Shown piece by piece: positions 1 to 6,112 of a stretch of DNA of 64,000 nucleotides. Each line of letters starts with the position of its first letter. The stretch's first letter is position 1. The position numbers and the translations under genes are program-made. The notes beneath the pieces are model-generated. The model was given only the letters and a program-made list of their open reading frames with translations, was not told the DNA's origin and did not search any database. The DNA comes from CAIZGX01 sp046048875 (lineage in GTDB: Bacteria; Bacteroidota; Bacteroidia; Flavobacteriales_D; Sanyastnellaceae): NCBI GenBank assembly GCA_046048875.1, contig JBJOFG010000012.1:26468-90467 (forward strand), in the 5' to 3' direction.

Positions 1-500
1 TCCCATCTAACTTCAGCAGCTGCACTTACAGCCGACAAATCTCTTGCAAGTGGAGAAATAACTCCAATAGCACCGGTTGCGGTAATGGCACTTGAAAGCG
101 CTGTGTATCCACCTGTGGTAGTCGCAGCAGCTGTTCCTCCAATTGTCATCCAACCGTTTGAGTTCGCGGTGAAAGTCGTTGCAGCAACTCCGTTAAAGGT
201 GAAACTGTTAATGGTCTGCAAGGTAGATAAGTTCTCATCTAACGCTGCACCTGAGAGAATCACGGTTCCTCCAGTAATTGGAACATAAGCCGTATTCGAA
301 GTAAGTACGTTGTAAGTTGCTACTTGAGCGATTACCCCAACGTTAAATACCAAAGAAAGGCAAATGACTGATAAAAGAATTAGCCCTCTTCTAAAAAGAG
401 AACTTCCCCGTGTTCGTCCTGGAGACGAGCCCGTGGTAGTGTCGAACACCGCTAAATCCCTGGGATTTGGCGGTAACTGAGAACGTAAAATACGGTTCAT
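1..500 (-). CDS. Secreted protein, N-terminal part only
   Basis: The reading frame opens with ATG at 498-500 and runs off the left window edge, so about 166 residues are visible. The first ~35 residues are hydrophilic and rich in Pro, Arg, Ser and Gly. A hydrophobic stretch follows (LILLSVICLSLVFNVGVIAQ), ending in a plausible signal peptidase I site (VIAQ|VA). The mature part is rich in Thr, Ala, Ser and Gly (for example GGTVILSG, NGWMTIGG), typical of beta-sandwich surface proteins exported by T9SS. Family and function cannot be assigned because the C-terminus lies outside. The long segment before the hydrophobic core is odd and coincides with a palindromic DNA element at 408-475. An internal start closer to the hydrophobic core cannot be excluded, but no ATG lies there. 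Confidence 0.75.
   Translation of the reverse strand, partial: MNRILRSQLPPNPRDLAVFDTTTGSSPGRTRGSSLFRRGLILLSVICLSLVFNVGVIAQVATYNVLTSNTAYVPITGGTVILSGAALDENLSTLQTINSFTFNGVAATTFTANSNGWMTIGGTAAATTTGGYTALSSAITATGAIGVISPLARDLSAVSAAAEVRW
408..475. repeat. Structured palindromic element inside coding sequence
   Basis: Two nested or adjacent inverted repeats are visible. A 27-nt near-perfect palindrome at 448-474 has arms ACCGCTAAATCCC / GGGATTTGGCGGT with one G-T wobble. An inverted repeat GTGTTCG (410-416) / CGAACAC (443-449) encloses a smaller CGTC (415-418) / GACG (424-427) stem. The element is more G+C-rich than its flanks and lies in frame just before the signal-peptide core of the first gene. 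It resembles in principle the protein-coding palindromic elements described in Rickettsia, but I see no second copy in this window. Confidence 0.5.
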
Positions 501-652
501 AAGTTAGATTTAGTTAATAATTTGATTAGGTTTTCGCTGAAAAACAGCGATAGCAATAATAAGACGAAATTTTCTTATCAAGATGCCTGTGTTCATTATT
601 TTTTTTGAATTTTAATACGATTCAAAGAAATCCACTGTGATTCAACTGCTTA

Positions 653-674
653 GGGGCGAAAAATTTTTCGCCCC
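653..674. terminator. Perfect 22-nt hairpin downstream of the GT22 gene
   Basis: The arms GGGGCGAAAAA and TTTTTCGCCCC form an uninterrupted palindrome about 46 nt past the stop of the leftward mannosyltransferase gene. There is no clear U-tract after it, so termination activity is uncertain. A direct repeat CGCCCCGATG occurs at 669-678, overlapping the hairpin, and again at 692-701. The rest of 501-720 shows only A+T-rich DNA that should hold the promoter of the first gene; I could not identify a convincing box. Confidence 0.45.
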
Positions 675-720
675 GATGTTCTGAATAGACCCGCCCCGAT
701 GCTTCAAACAGATTTTTAAT

Positions 721-2340
721 CTAATGTATAAGATTCAGAGAATACAATGCAAAGCCTTGTTCAGATTCGCTGTTAGCAGGAGAAAGACGCTGAAGTCGGA
801 AGCCTGAATCTTCATATTGCTTGGCACGTGGATATGCCTCTTCCCTGCCCCATATGATGAGATAATTGGGGTCGGGTGCTGGGAGTCGTTTCGAATCGTA
901 AACAGGTTGATGGGTGATTTGCTGCTTCAGCTGATCCAAAGACTTCTTCTGAGTCATGGAAAACGGATGAGTGAATTTCCCGACATAATGCATCGGCAAC
1001 CAAACCGACTCCTCGCCTTTCCAATTGTCGATGACCACGTTTTGAAAATCACCCCGCTCATAAAGCGCTCTTGATGCTTCGAGGTATTTTGACTTTGGAA
1101 TGTAGAAGGAATAACTGACGGTGTAGATGGCAGAGAGGTAGATGGAGAGGCGGATTAATTTGGTAGGCCAAGATTCTTCGAAAGATGTTTCACAAGATGC
1201 GGAGCAAGATCCATTGGAAGATGCCTTGCAAGACGCTTCGCAAGGGTTACGCTTAGAAATTGTTCTGATCAATAATAACAAAACAAAAGGCACTGCTGGC
1301 AGCAAAAAGCGCTCCTGTCTATTTGGAAAAAATAAATGAAATCCAATAAACACCACCGTTCCTAAAAAAATGCAAATCACTTGCGAAGCATCTTTCATCG
1401 AATCTTGTGAAACATCTTGCAAGGCATCTTTCGAAGAATCTTGCTCGGCATCAGGCCTGCGGCGAAAGGATAACAGAAATACGATTGTTATTGCCGGAAA
1501 GATGTAATATGAAACCAGAGCGAAGTAAGAAAAAACATTACTCGGGTAGTCGGAAAAGTGCGTGGCGTTGTAGGATTGGTAGTCGAGTAAATGCTGATAA
1601 ATGGGTTTGTGCCAAAATAAAAGATTGTCGATTTGAGTCAATGCAAAGCCCAGTGTGAAGAAGATTCCGAAGAGCAAGGCCCCACTCCACTTGCGTTTCC
1701 AAAGCAAGTACATTCCAAGTGTTAAAGGAAAGAAGACCAATTGGTAGCGCATTCCAACCGAAACTGAAAATGCCAAGGCAGCAATGATTAATGCGATCAA
1801 GCGCTCACGCTCGATATACTTCAACACATACAAATAGGCCAACAAGACAAAAGGTATGCAAGCGGTTTCAACCAACTGATGGACACTGAAAACGGTAACC
1901 ACTCCACCGAAAACCCAAAACCAAATGGCATACATGCGCCACTGAACCGAATCAATCAATCGCTCAGCTAGTTTCACGAAGAGGTACACTCCCCACAAAC
2001 TCAAGGCCGCATGAAACAGACGAAGTACAAAGGCTTGTATGAATGGATTCGCTATACCAAGGATTGCACAGAACTTCAAGACTAAAAAATTCAAAAAGTA
2101 GTAGGCGTAACTGAAGGGTTGTGCATGATCGGTTTGATTGTATGCATTCGGAAACCAGTTGTGATAGTTCTCTCCGTGCACCCAAGAAGAAACCGGTTCA
2201 ACGGCCAAGAAGTGGTCGTCGGACATGATATATCCTTCCGAAAAAACAGCTGCGATTAAACGAACCACTGCTGCCGCAAACAGAACACGACGAAGCCATT
2301 TCCCTTCAGTCGAAAAAAAATAATCTAACATTTTTCTCAT
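721..2340 (-). CDS. GT22/ALG9-like membrane mannosyltransferase
   Basis: The 539-residue polytopic protein has around ten hydrophobic helices. It shows two hallmarks of the GT22 (ALG9/PIG-B) mannosyltransferases: an acidic motif after the first helix (SDDHF at 40-44) and the HKE-like motif NRQERFLLP at 340-348. Such enzymes transfer sugars from a lipid-linked donor on the outer face of the inner membrane; the exact sugar and acceptor are unknown here. Its ATG overlaps the TGA of the upstream carboxylase gene by 4 bp (ATGA), so translation is probably coupled. Two hydrophilic loops, residues 297-320 and 367-390, are built entirely from 12-bp repeat units in opposite orientations and flank a transmembrane hairpin. 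These loops look like insertions relative to the family core. Confidence 0.8.
   Translation of the reverse strand: MRKMLDYFFSTEGKWLRRVLFAAAVVRLIAAVFSEGYIMSDDHFLAVEPVSSWVHGENYHNWFPNAYNQTDHAQPFSYAYYFLNFLVLKFCAILGIANPFIQAFVLRLFHAALSLWGVYLFVKLAERLIDSVQWRMYAIWFWVFGGVVTVFSVHQLVETACIPFVLLAYLYVLKYIERERLIALIIAALAFSVSVGMRYQLVFFPLTLGMYLLWKRKWSGALLFGIFFTLGFALTQIDNLLFWHKPIYQHLLDYQSYNATHFSDYPSNVFSYFALVSYYIFPAITIVFLLSFRRRPDAEQDSSKDALQDVSQDSMKDASQVICIFLGTVVFIGFHLFFPNRQERFLLPAVPFVLLLLIRTISKRNPCEASCKASSNGSCSASCETSFEESWPTKLIRLSIYLSAIYTVSYSFYIPKSKYLEASRALYERGDFQNVVIDNWKGEESVWLPMHYVGKFTHPFSMTQKKSLDQLKQQITHQPVYDSKRLPAPDPNYLIIWGREEAYPRAKQYEDSGFRLQRLSPANSESEQGFALYSLNLIH
1172..1243 (+). repeat. 12-bp repeat array A (six units)
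   Basis: Six tandem degenerate 12-mers, read on the + strand: GATTCTTCGAAA, GATGTTTCACAA, GATGCGGAGCAA, GATCCATTGGAA, GATGCCTTGCAA, GACGCTTCGCAA. The host gene is on the minus strand, so they encode C-E-A-S-like tetrapeptides (residues 367-390 of the mannosyltransferase). The array keeps the reading frame exactly and lies in a hydrophilic loop. Confidence 0.9.
1381..1452 (-). repeat. 12-bp repeat array B (six units, inverted)
   Basis: Six tandem units of the same family in inverse orientation. Read on the minus strand they are GATGCCGAGCAA, GATTCTTCGAAA, GATGCCTTGCAA, GATGTTTCACAA, GATTCGATGAAA, GATGCTTCGCAA. They encode D-A-E-Q, D-S-S-K, D-A-L-Q, D-V-S-Q, D-S-M-K, D-A-S-Q (residues 297-320 of the mannosyltransferase). 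Array B is the same length as array A (72 bp) and is separated from it by 137 bp. Confidence 0.9.
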
Positions 2341-3977
2341 GTTTGAAGCACCCCAACTGAGTACGGACGTTCCGCCGGTGCATTCGACGCGGCCTCAAGA
2401 CCCATGCTTATCCATTTACGTGTTTCAGTCGGATCAATCACTGCGTCTAACCACAATCGCGATGCGGCATAGTATGGAGAAGTTTGCTCGTCATACTTCG
2501 ACTTGATACGATTGAACATTTCCGCTTCACGCTCAGGGGTAATGGTCTCTCCTTTCGCTTTCAAAGAAGCCACTTCAATCTGAAGCAACACTTTCGCAGC
2601 TTGAGCACCGCCCATAACTGCTACTTGCGCGGTAGGCCAACCCACAATCAAACGCGGATCGTAAGCCTTACCGCACATGGCGTAGTTGCCAGCTCCGTAA
2701 CTATTCCCCATCACAATGGTGAACTTAGGCACAACACTGTTGGCTTGCGCATTCACCATCTTCGCGCCGTCTTTGATAATTCCTCCGTGCTCACTCTTGC
2801 TTCCCACCATGAATCCAGTAACGTCTTGCAAGAAGACCAAAGGGATGTTCTTCTGATTGCAATTCATGATGAACCGAGCCGCTTTATCGGCACTGTCGCT
2901 ATAGATCACACCACCGAATTGAATGCCGTCTTTCTTACTCTTGATCACTTCGCGCTGATTCGCGACAATACCTACCGACCATCCATTGATGCGGGCATAA
3001 ACACACACAATGCTCTTTCCGTATTCCGCCTTGTATTCCGTGTATTCGCTGTTGTCGACCAAGCATTCAATCATTTCACGCACTTCATACGAAGTGGTTC
3101 TGTCGGTTGGAAGTATTCCCAGCACATCTTCCATTTTGCGTTTTGGAAGTGACGCCGCAATGCGATCGAAGCCAGCATCTTTCGAAACCTTGCCTTGCGA
3201 GCTTAAGAGTTTCTTCAAGGTGTCCAAGGCGTCTTTATCGTTCGCGGCTTTGTAGTCGGTCACACCACTGATCTCGCAATGGGTAGTTGCTCCGCCCAAG
3301 GTCTCGTTATCTACTTCCTCGCCAATGGCTGCCTTCACCAAATATGAACCCGCTAGGAAGATGCTTCCTGTTTGGTCTACGATTAATGCTTCATCGCTCA
3401 TGATTGGCAAGTACGCGCCACCCGCAACGCAGCTACCCATTACGGCAGCGTATTGTGGAATACCCATGCTGCTCATGCGCGCATTGTTTCTGAATATTCT
3501 TCCGAAGTGTTCTTTATCGGGGAAGATCTCGTCTTGCATCGGCAAGTACACCCCAGCGCTATCTACCAAATAAATAATTGGAATGTGATTCTCCATGGCA
3601 ATCTCTTGCGCACGAAGGTTCTTCTTTCCTGTAATGGGGAACCACGCCCCAGCCTTAACGGTGGCATCGTTCGCAACCACCAAACACAGCTTCTTCGAAA
3701 CGTATCCCATCACCACTACTACTCCGCCTGCTGGACATCCGCCGTGTTCTTCGTACATACCGTCTCCCGCAAATGCTCCAATTTCAATCCGCTCGGTGTC
3801 TTTGTCCAAGAGATAATCGACACGTTCACGCGCGGTCATCTTTCCCTTTTCATGTTCCTTCTCAATGCGTTTTCTTCCACCACCTTCGTATATTTTTTTC
3901 AATCTACGCTGAAGGTCTGCAATGCGTTGAAGCATCTTATCTTCGTTTTTGTTGAATTCCAATTCTTTCGAGTCCAT
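2337..3977 (-). CDS. Acyl-CoA carboxylase carboxyltransferase (beta) subunit
   Basis: The 546-residue protein belongs to the biotin-dependent carboxyltransferase family (propionyl-/methylcrotonyl-CoA carboxylase beta type), which moves CO2 from carboxybiotin to an acyl-CoA. Two crotonase-like halves are visible. The N-half carries the GKMTARERV region near residue 46 and glycine-rich oxyanion loops (GGCPAGGVVV, GSCVAGGAYLP). The C-half carries QDVTGFMVG and GNSYGAGNYAMCGKAY. The pattern is closest to methylcrotonyl-CoA carboxylase (leucine catabolism), but the acyl substrate cannot be proven by eye. No biotin carboxylase or biotin carrier gene is adjacent. The start is supported by a TAACTTTG box 4 nt upstream of the ATG. 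The stop overlaps the start of the mannosyltransferase gene. Confidence 0.92.
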   Translation of the reverse strand: MDSKELEFNKNEDKMLQRIADLQRRLKKIYEGGGRKRIEKEHEKGKMTARERVDYLLDKDTERIEIGAFAGDGMYEEHGGCPAGGVVVVMGYVSKKLCLVVANDATVKAGAWFPITGKKNLRAQEIAMENHIPIIYLVDSAGVYLPMQDEIFPDKEHFGRIFRNNARMSSMGIPQYAAVMGSCVAGGAYLPIMSDEALIVDQTGSIFLAGSYLVKAAIGEEVDNETLGGATTHCEISGVTDYKAANDKDALDTLKKLLSSQGKVSKDAGFDRIAASLPKRKMEDVLGILPTDRTTSYEVREMIECLVDNSEYTEYKAEYGKSIVCVYARINGWSVGIVANQREVIKSKKDGIQFGGVIYSDSADKAARFIMNCNQKNIPLVFLQDVTGFMVGSKSEHGGIIKDGAKMVNAQANSVVPKFTIVMGNSYGAGNYAMCGKAYDPRLIVGWPTAQVAVMGGAQAAKVLLQIEVASLKAKGETITPEREAEMFNRIKSKYDEQTSPYYAASRLWLDAVIDPTETRKWISMGLEAASNAPAERPYSVGVLQT

Positions 3978-3981
3978 GCGC

Positions 3982-3989
3982 CAAAGTTA
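3982..3989 (-). promoter_or_regulatory. -7 box TAACTTTG of the carboxylase gene
   Basis: Exact match to the Bacteroidota sigma-A -7 consensus TAnnTTTG on the minus strand, 4 nt before the ATG at 3977. It predicts a leaderless or near-leaderless mRNA. Confidence 0.6.
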
Positions 3990-4002
3990 AGTTATGCGTG
4001 TT

Positions 4003-5121
4003 CTATTGTGTTCGTTGAAAGTAGTTTCCTTTAAATGTTGAATCGACTAAAACCTGCTTCAATTCTTGAAGCAAAACATGCGGTTCAATCAGCGCTTTGT
4101 CGAAGAACCCATTGTCTGCTGCATTACATATAAACATTTTTTTCTGTTGAAATGGTTTGGTTTGAATGAACTCCGGATGAATGGTTGAAAGCGATACATT
4201 CCATGTATTGGGAAAATACACCAATTCGCCATAGACATCGGCTTCATTCAAAGCGAATAACATTCTTTCCTTGTCGAAGTTCAAATTCCCTTTACCATCC
4301 CGAGCACCAACATATTCAGCCCCCGCGTCTTTCAACAAAGTAGACCAATAGGATTTGTTATTCGCAACGGTCCAGTCGCTTCCGTTGTTGGTAGCGAAGA
4401 AAACTTTAAGCCGAAGCCTAGATTCTTCGAAAGATGTTGCACAAGAACCTTCGGTAAATCCTTGCGGAGCATCTTTTGAAAAATCTTTCGAAGAATCAAT
4501 GTATTCCCTTTCAATTTCAGCAAACAACTCTCTCGCCAAGACATCTTTTCGAAGAATAAATCCAAAAACATAAAGCCACTCTGCCTTACCAAGCGGATGT
4601 TCTTCCAAGTATTCAGACGTTGGAATAACGGCGCAGTTCGGCAACTTGGCCTGGTATTGTGTGGGTTCAAATGGAACGCTAAAAAGAACGGTAGGATTCA
4701 ATGCCATTAGATCTTCCAGATTGACCTCTCCATTTCGGGTTAGGTTTAACGTACTTCCTTGCTGAATTTGACCTTGCAAAGCTGGAATCTGAATGCGGTC
4801 TGAATAGGTTACTGCGCAAACGTTTTTCATTTCACCCAATGCATTTACAAAGTAGGAATGAGTGGTGCTAAGTAAAGCAACACGCGCAGGATTTGAACTA
4901 GACAAAGAAACGGAATGAGAAACAGAGGCAGAATCAGAATCAGAATCAGAATGAGATAGAAACTGAATAAGAGTATCGCCTTCAATTTTAACAACACGAA
5001 AACCGGTGGCGTATTTAGGTTGAAAAATAACAATCACCTGACCCGTCGTATTGCCATTGGAACAGGCGTTCAGAAAAGCAGCGCTAATGAGCAAAAGGAA
5101 AAGAAGGCGGTGCAATTTCAT
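4003..5121 (-). CDS. ABC-type metal/cofactor substrate-binding lipoprotein
   Basis: The start at 5121 is chosen because TACTTTTG lies 4 nt upstream and the protein then begins with a clean lipoprotein signal (MKLHRLLFLLLISAAFLNAC, lipobox LNAC). The ~372-residue product resembles the TroA/BtuF/FepB-like periplasmic binding fold: an N-lobe with the LLSTTHSYFVNALG region, a segment NLEDLMALNPTVLF typical of these proteins (the 'xxExxLxLxPDLV' region), and a C-lobe with KVFFATNNG and GNLNFDKERMLFALNEADV. These proteins hand iron complexes, haem or cobalamin to an ABC importer; the ligand is unknown and no permease or ATPase gene is adjacent. Two low-complexity inserts are present: a Ser/Asp hexanucleotide repeat (4931-4954) and a 12-bp repeat array (4421-4497) in a loop between the lobes. 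Confidence 0.75.
   Translation of the reverse strand: MKLHRLLFLLLISAAFLNACSNGNTTGQVIVIFQPKYATGFRVVKIEGDTLIQFLSHSDSDSDSASVSHSVSLSSSNPARVALLSTTHSYFVNALGEMKNVCAVTYSDRIQIPALQGQIQQGSTLNLTRNGEVNLEDLMALNPTVLFSVPFEPTQYQAKLPNCAVIPTSEYLEEHPLGKAEWLYVFGFILRKDVLARELFAEIEREYIDSSKDFSKDAPQGFTEGSCATSFEESRLRLKVFFATNNGSDWTVANNKSYWSTLLKDAGAEYVGARDGKGNLNFDKERMLFALNEADVYGELVYFPNTWNVSLSTIHPEFIQTKPFQQKKMFICNAADNGFFDKALIEPHVLLQELKQVLVDSTFKGNYFQRTQ
4421..4497. repeat. 12-bp repeat array C (two head units, three inverted units)
   Basis: On the + strand the array opens with GATTCTTCGAAA and GATGTTGCACAA (4421-4444). After a degenerate middle it ends with inverted units TTGCGGAGCATC, TTTTGAAAAATC, TTTCGAAGAATC (4462-4497). 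The outer units are exact reverse complements, so the array can fold as one stem-loop. In the protein both peptide types appear in succession: D-S-S-K, then S-C-A-T-S-F-E-E-S. Confidence 0.85.
4931..4954. repeat. Hexanucleotide microsatellite (GAATCA)n
   Basis: Three perfect GAATCA units followed by GAATGA. On the coding strand they give a Ser-Asp run near the N-terminus of the mature lipoprotein, which continues as a Ser/Val/His-rich linker. A 6-bp unit changes length without shifting the frame. Confidence 0.85.
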
Positions 5122-5125
5122 GCGG

Positions 5126-5133
5126 CAAAAGTA
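5126..5133 (-). promoter_or_regulatory. -7 box TACTTTTG of the binding-lipoprotein gene
   Basis: Exact TAnnTTTG on the minus strand, 4 nt before the ATG at 5121. It makes the upstream in-frame ATG at 5136 an unlikely start. Confidence 0.6.
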
Positions 5134-5144
5134 CACAAGAAAAA

Positions 5145-5164
5145 AGCCACTCTCTTGAGTGGCT
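5145..5164. terminator. Rho-independent terminator, bidirectional
   Basis: Perfect 8-bp stem AGCCACTC/GAGTGGCT with a 4-nt loop, flanked by A-run and T-run. On the minus strand it lies directly behind the 36-codon gene and the ECF sigma gene, and ends that transcript before the lipoprotein promoter. Confidence 0.85.
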
Positions 5165-5170
5165 TTTTCA

Positions 5171-5281
5171 TTAGTTCCAAATATAACTTTTGGTAACCGG
5201 TTGCAGCTGTTCGTATGCTGAAAGAATAATCTCTTCCGACTCCATAAAAGCTACTAAATCTTGAAGGGTAAAATCTTGCAT
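5171..5281 (-). CDS. Small acidic protein, 36 residues, downstream of ECF sigma factor
   Basis: An open frame from ATG (5279-5281) to TAA (5171-5173) encodes 36 residues, beginning MQDFTLQDLV and ending TKSYIWN. It is acidic (about seven Asp/Glu against one Lys), without a membrane segment, and predicted largely helical by eye. It starts 66 bp after the ECF sigma stop, and its stop is followed within 6 bp by a strong terminator, so the two genes probably share a transcript. I do not recognise a family. The position suggests, by inference only, a regulator or partner of the sigma factor. It may also be a chance frame, since the upstream ribosome-binding region is only A-rich. Confidence 0.5.
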   Translation of the reverse strand: MQDFTLQDLVAFMESEEIILSAYEQLQPVTKSYIWN

Positions 5282-5347
5282 AGGCGCGTTTAATTTTTAG
5301 GCTTAACGCAACCTTTGTTTTCGATATTGCCCTTGGGCTAAACTTTT

Positions 5348-5932
5348 TTAGATCACCAGTTTAATATTGTACTTTTCAATGTGCTTACGAAGATTGATTA
5401 ACGCGTAGCGCATTCTTCCCAATGCCGTATTGATACTGATGTTCAAGTGATCTGCAATTTCCTTGAAGCTCATGTCGTAAACAATACGCATCATTACAAT
5501 TTCACGTTGCTCTGAAGGAAGCATTCCAATGAGCTGACGAACTTCTTTGGTAACTTCCTTTTGAATCACTTGCTTCTCAACGTTCTTCGAAGTCTCTTGA
5601 ACGAAATCAAGTGGGTCGTATTTATCAGTAGCACGCTGGATAGGCATTTTCTTGTTGTTGCGGAAATGGTCTATGCACAAGTTGTGTGCAATGCGCATGA
5701 TCCACGCAGAGAATTTACCTTCTTCGTTGTACTGTCCATCTTTCAATGCTTGCACAGCCTTGCAGAACGTGTCTTGGAATAAATCGTTTGCTAATTCGCG
5801 GTCGCGAACGAACATGTAAATTTTTCCGAACACCTTCGACTTGTAGCGAGACATTAACTCACGGAATGCGGGTTCGTTACCATGCATGTACATGGATACC
5901 AATTGGCGATCTGATTCGAGTGATAAGCGCAT
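5348..5932 (-). CDS. ECF-type RNA polymerase sigma factor
   Basis: The 194-residue sigma-70 family protein has region 2 at about residues 20-90 (ELMSRYKSKVFGKIYMFV, DLFQDTFCKAV, FSAWIMRIAHNLCIDHFR) and region 4 at about 125-185 (LPSEQREIVMMRIVYDMSFKEIA, ISINTALGRMRYALINLRK), with no region 3. It directs core polymerase to a stress or envelope regulon. The start at 5932 is chosen because a strong AAGGAGGA sits just upstream; the longer frame from 5959 would put that ribosome-binding site inside the gene. No anti-sigma membrane protein follows; instead a 36-codon gene lies downstream. Divergent from uvrA. Confidence 0.93.
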   Translation of the reverse strand: MRLSLESDRQLVSMYMHGNEPAFRELMSRYKSKVFGKIYMFVRDRELANDLFQDTFCKAVQALKDGQYNEEGKFSAWIMRIAHNLCIDHFRNNKKMPIQRATDKYDPLDFVQETSKNVEKQVIQKEVTKEVRQLIGMLPSEQREIVMMRIVYDMSFKEIADHLNISINTALGRMRYALINLRKHIEKYNIKLVI

Positions 5933-5936
5933 AACG

Positions 5937-5944
5937 TCCTCCTT
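5937..5944 (-). promoter_or_regulatory. Strong Shine-Dalgarno AAGGAGGA of the ECF sigma gene
   Basis: A full anti-16S match 4 nt before the ATG at 5932. It is unusual here, where most genes have only A-rich leaders, and it decides the start codon. Confidence 0.75.
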
Positions 5945-6112
5945 TTTTATTTGGTTCAACTTAATTTAGAACTGAAAAAAGTAGTCGTTTATTCTATAGG
6001 CGCTTTTTGAGATTTTTGTTTATGATGTCTTTCTTCCGACATCTTGAAAACGAATATAGTTATTCTTTTTACAGAACGCAAACTTTTTTTTACATTTTTT
6101 TCTTTCCTACCA

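Noticed and set aside
1172..1452. Possible CRISPR array from the regularly spaced short repeats
   Set aside because: Units are 12 bp, directly adjacent, degenerate and protein-coding. There are no spacers of constant length and no cas genes.
2484..3152. 222-codon open frame on the + strand
   Set aside because: It is a shadow of the carboxyltransferase gene; the minus-strand frame has full family motifs.
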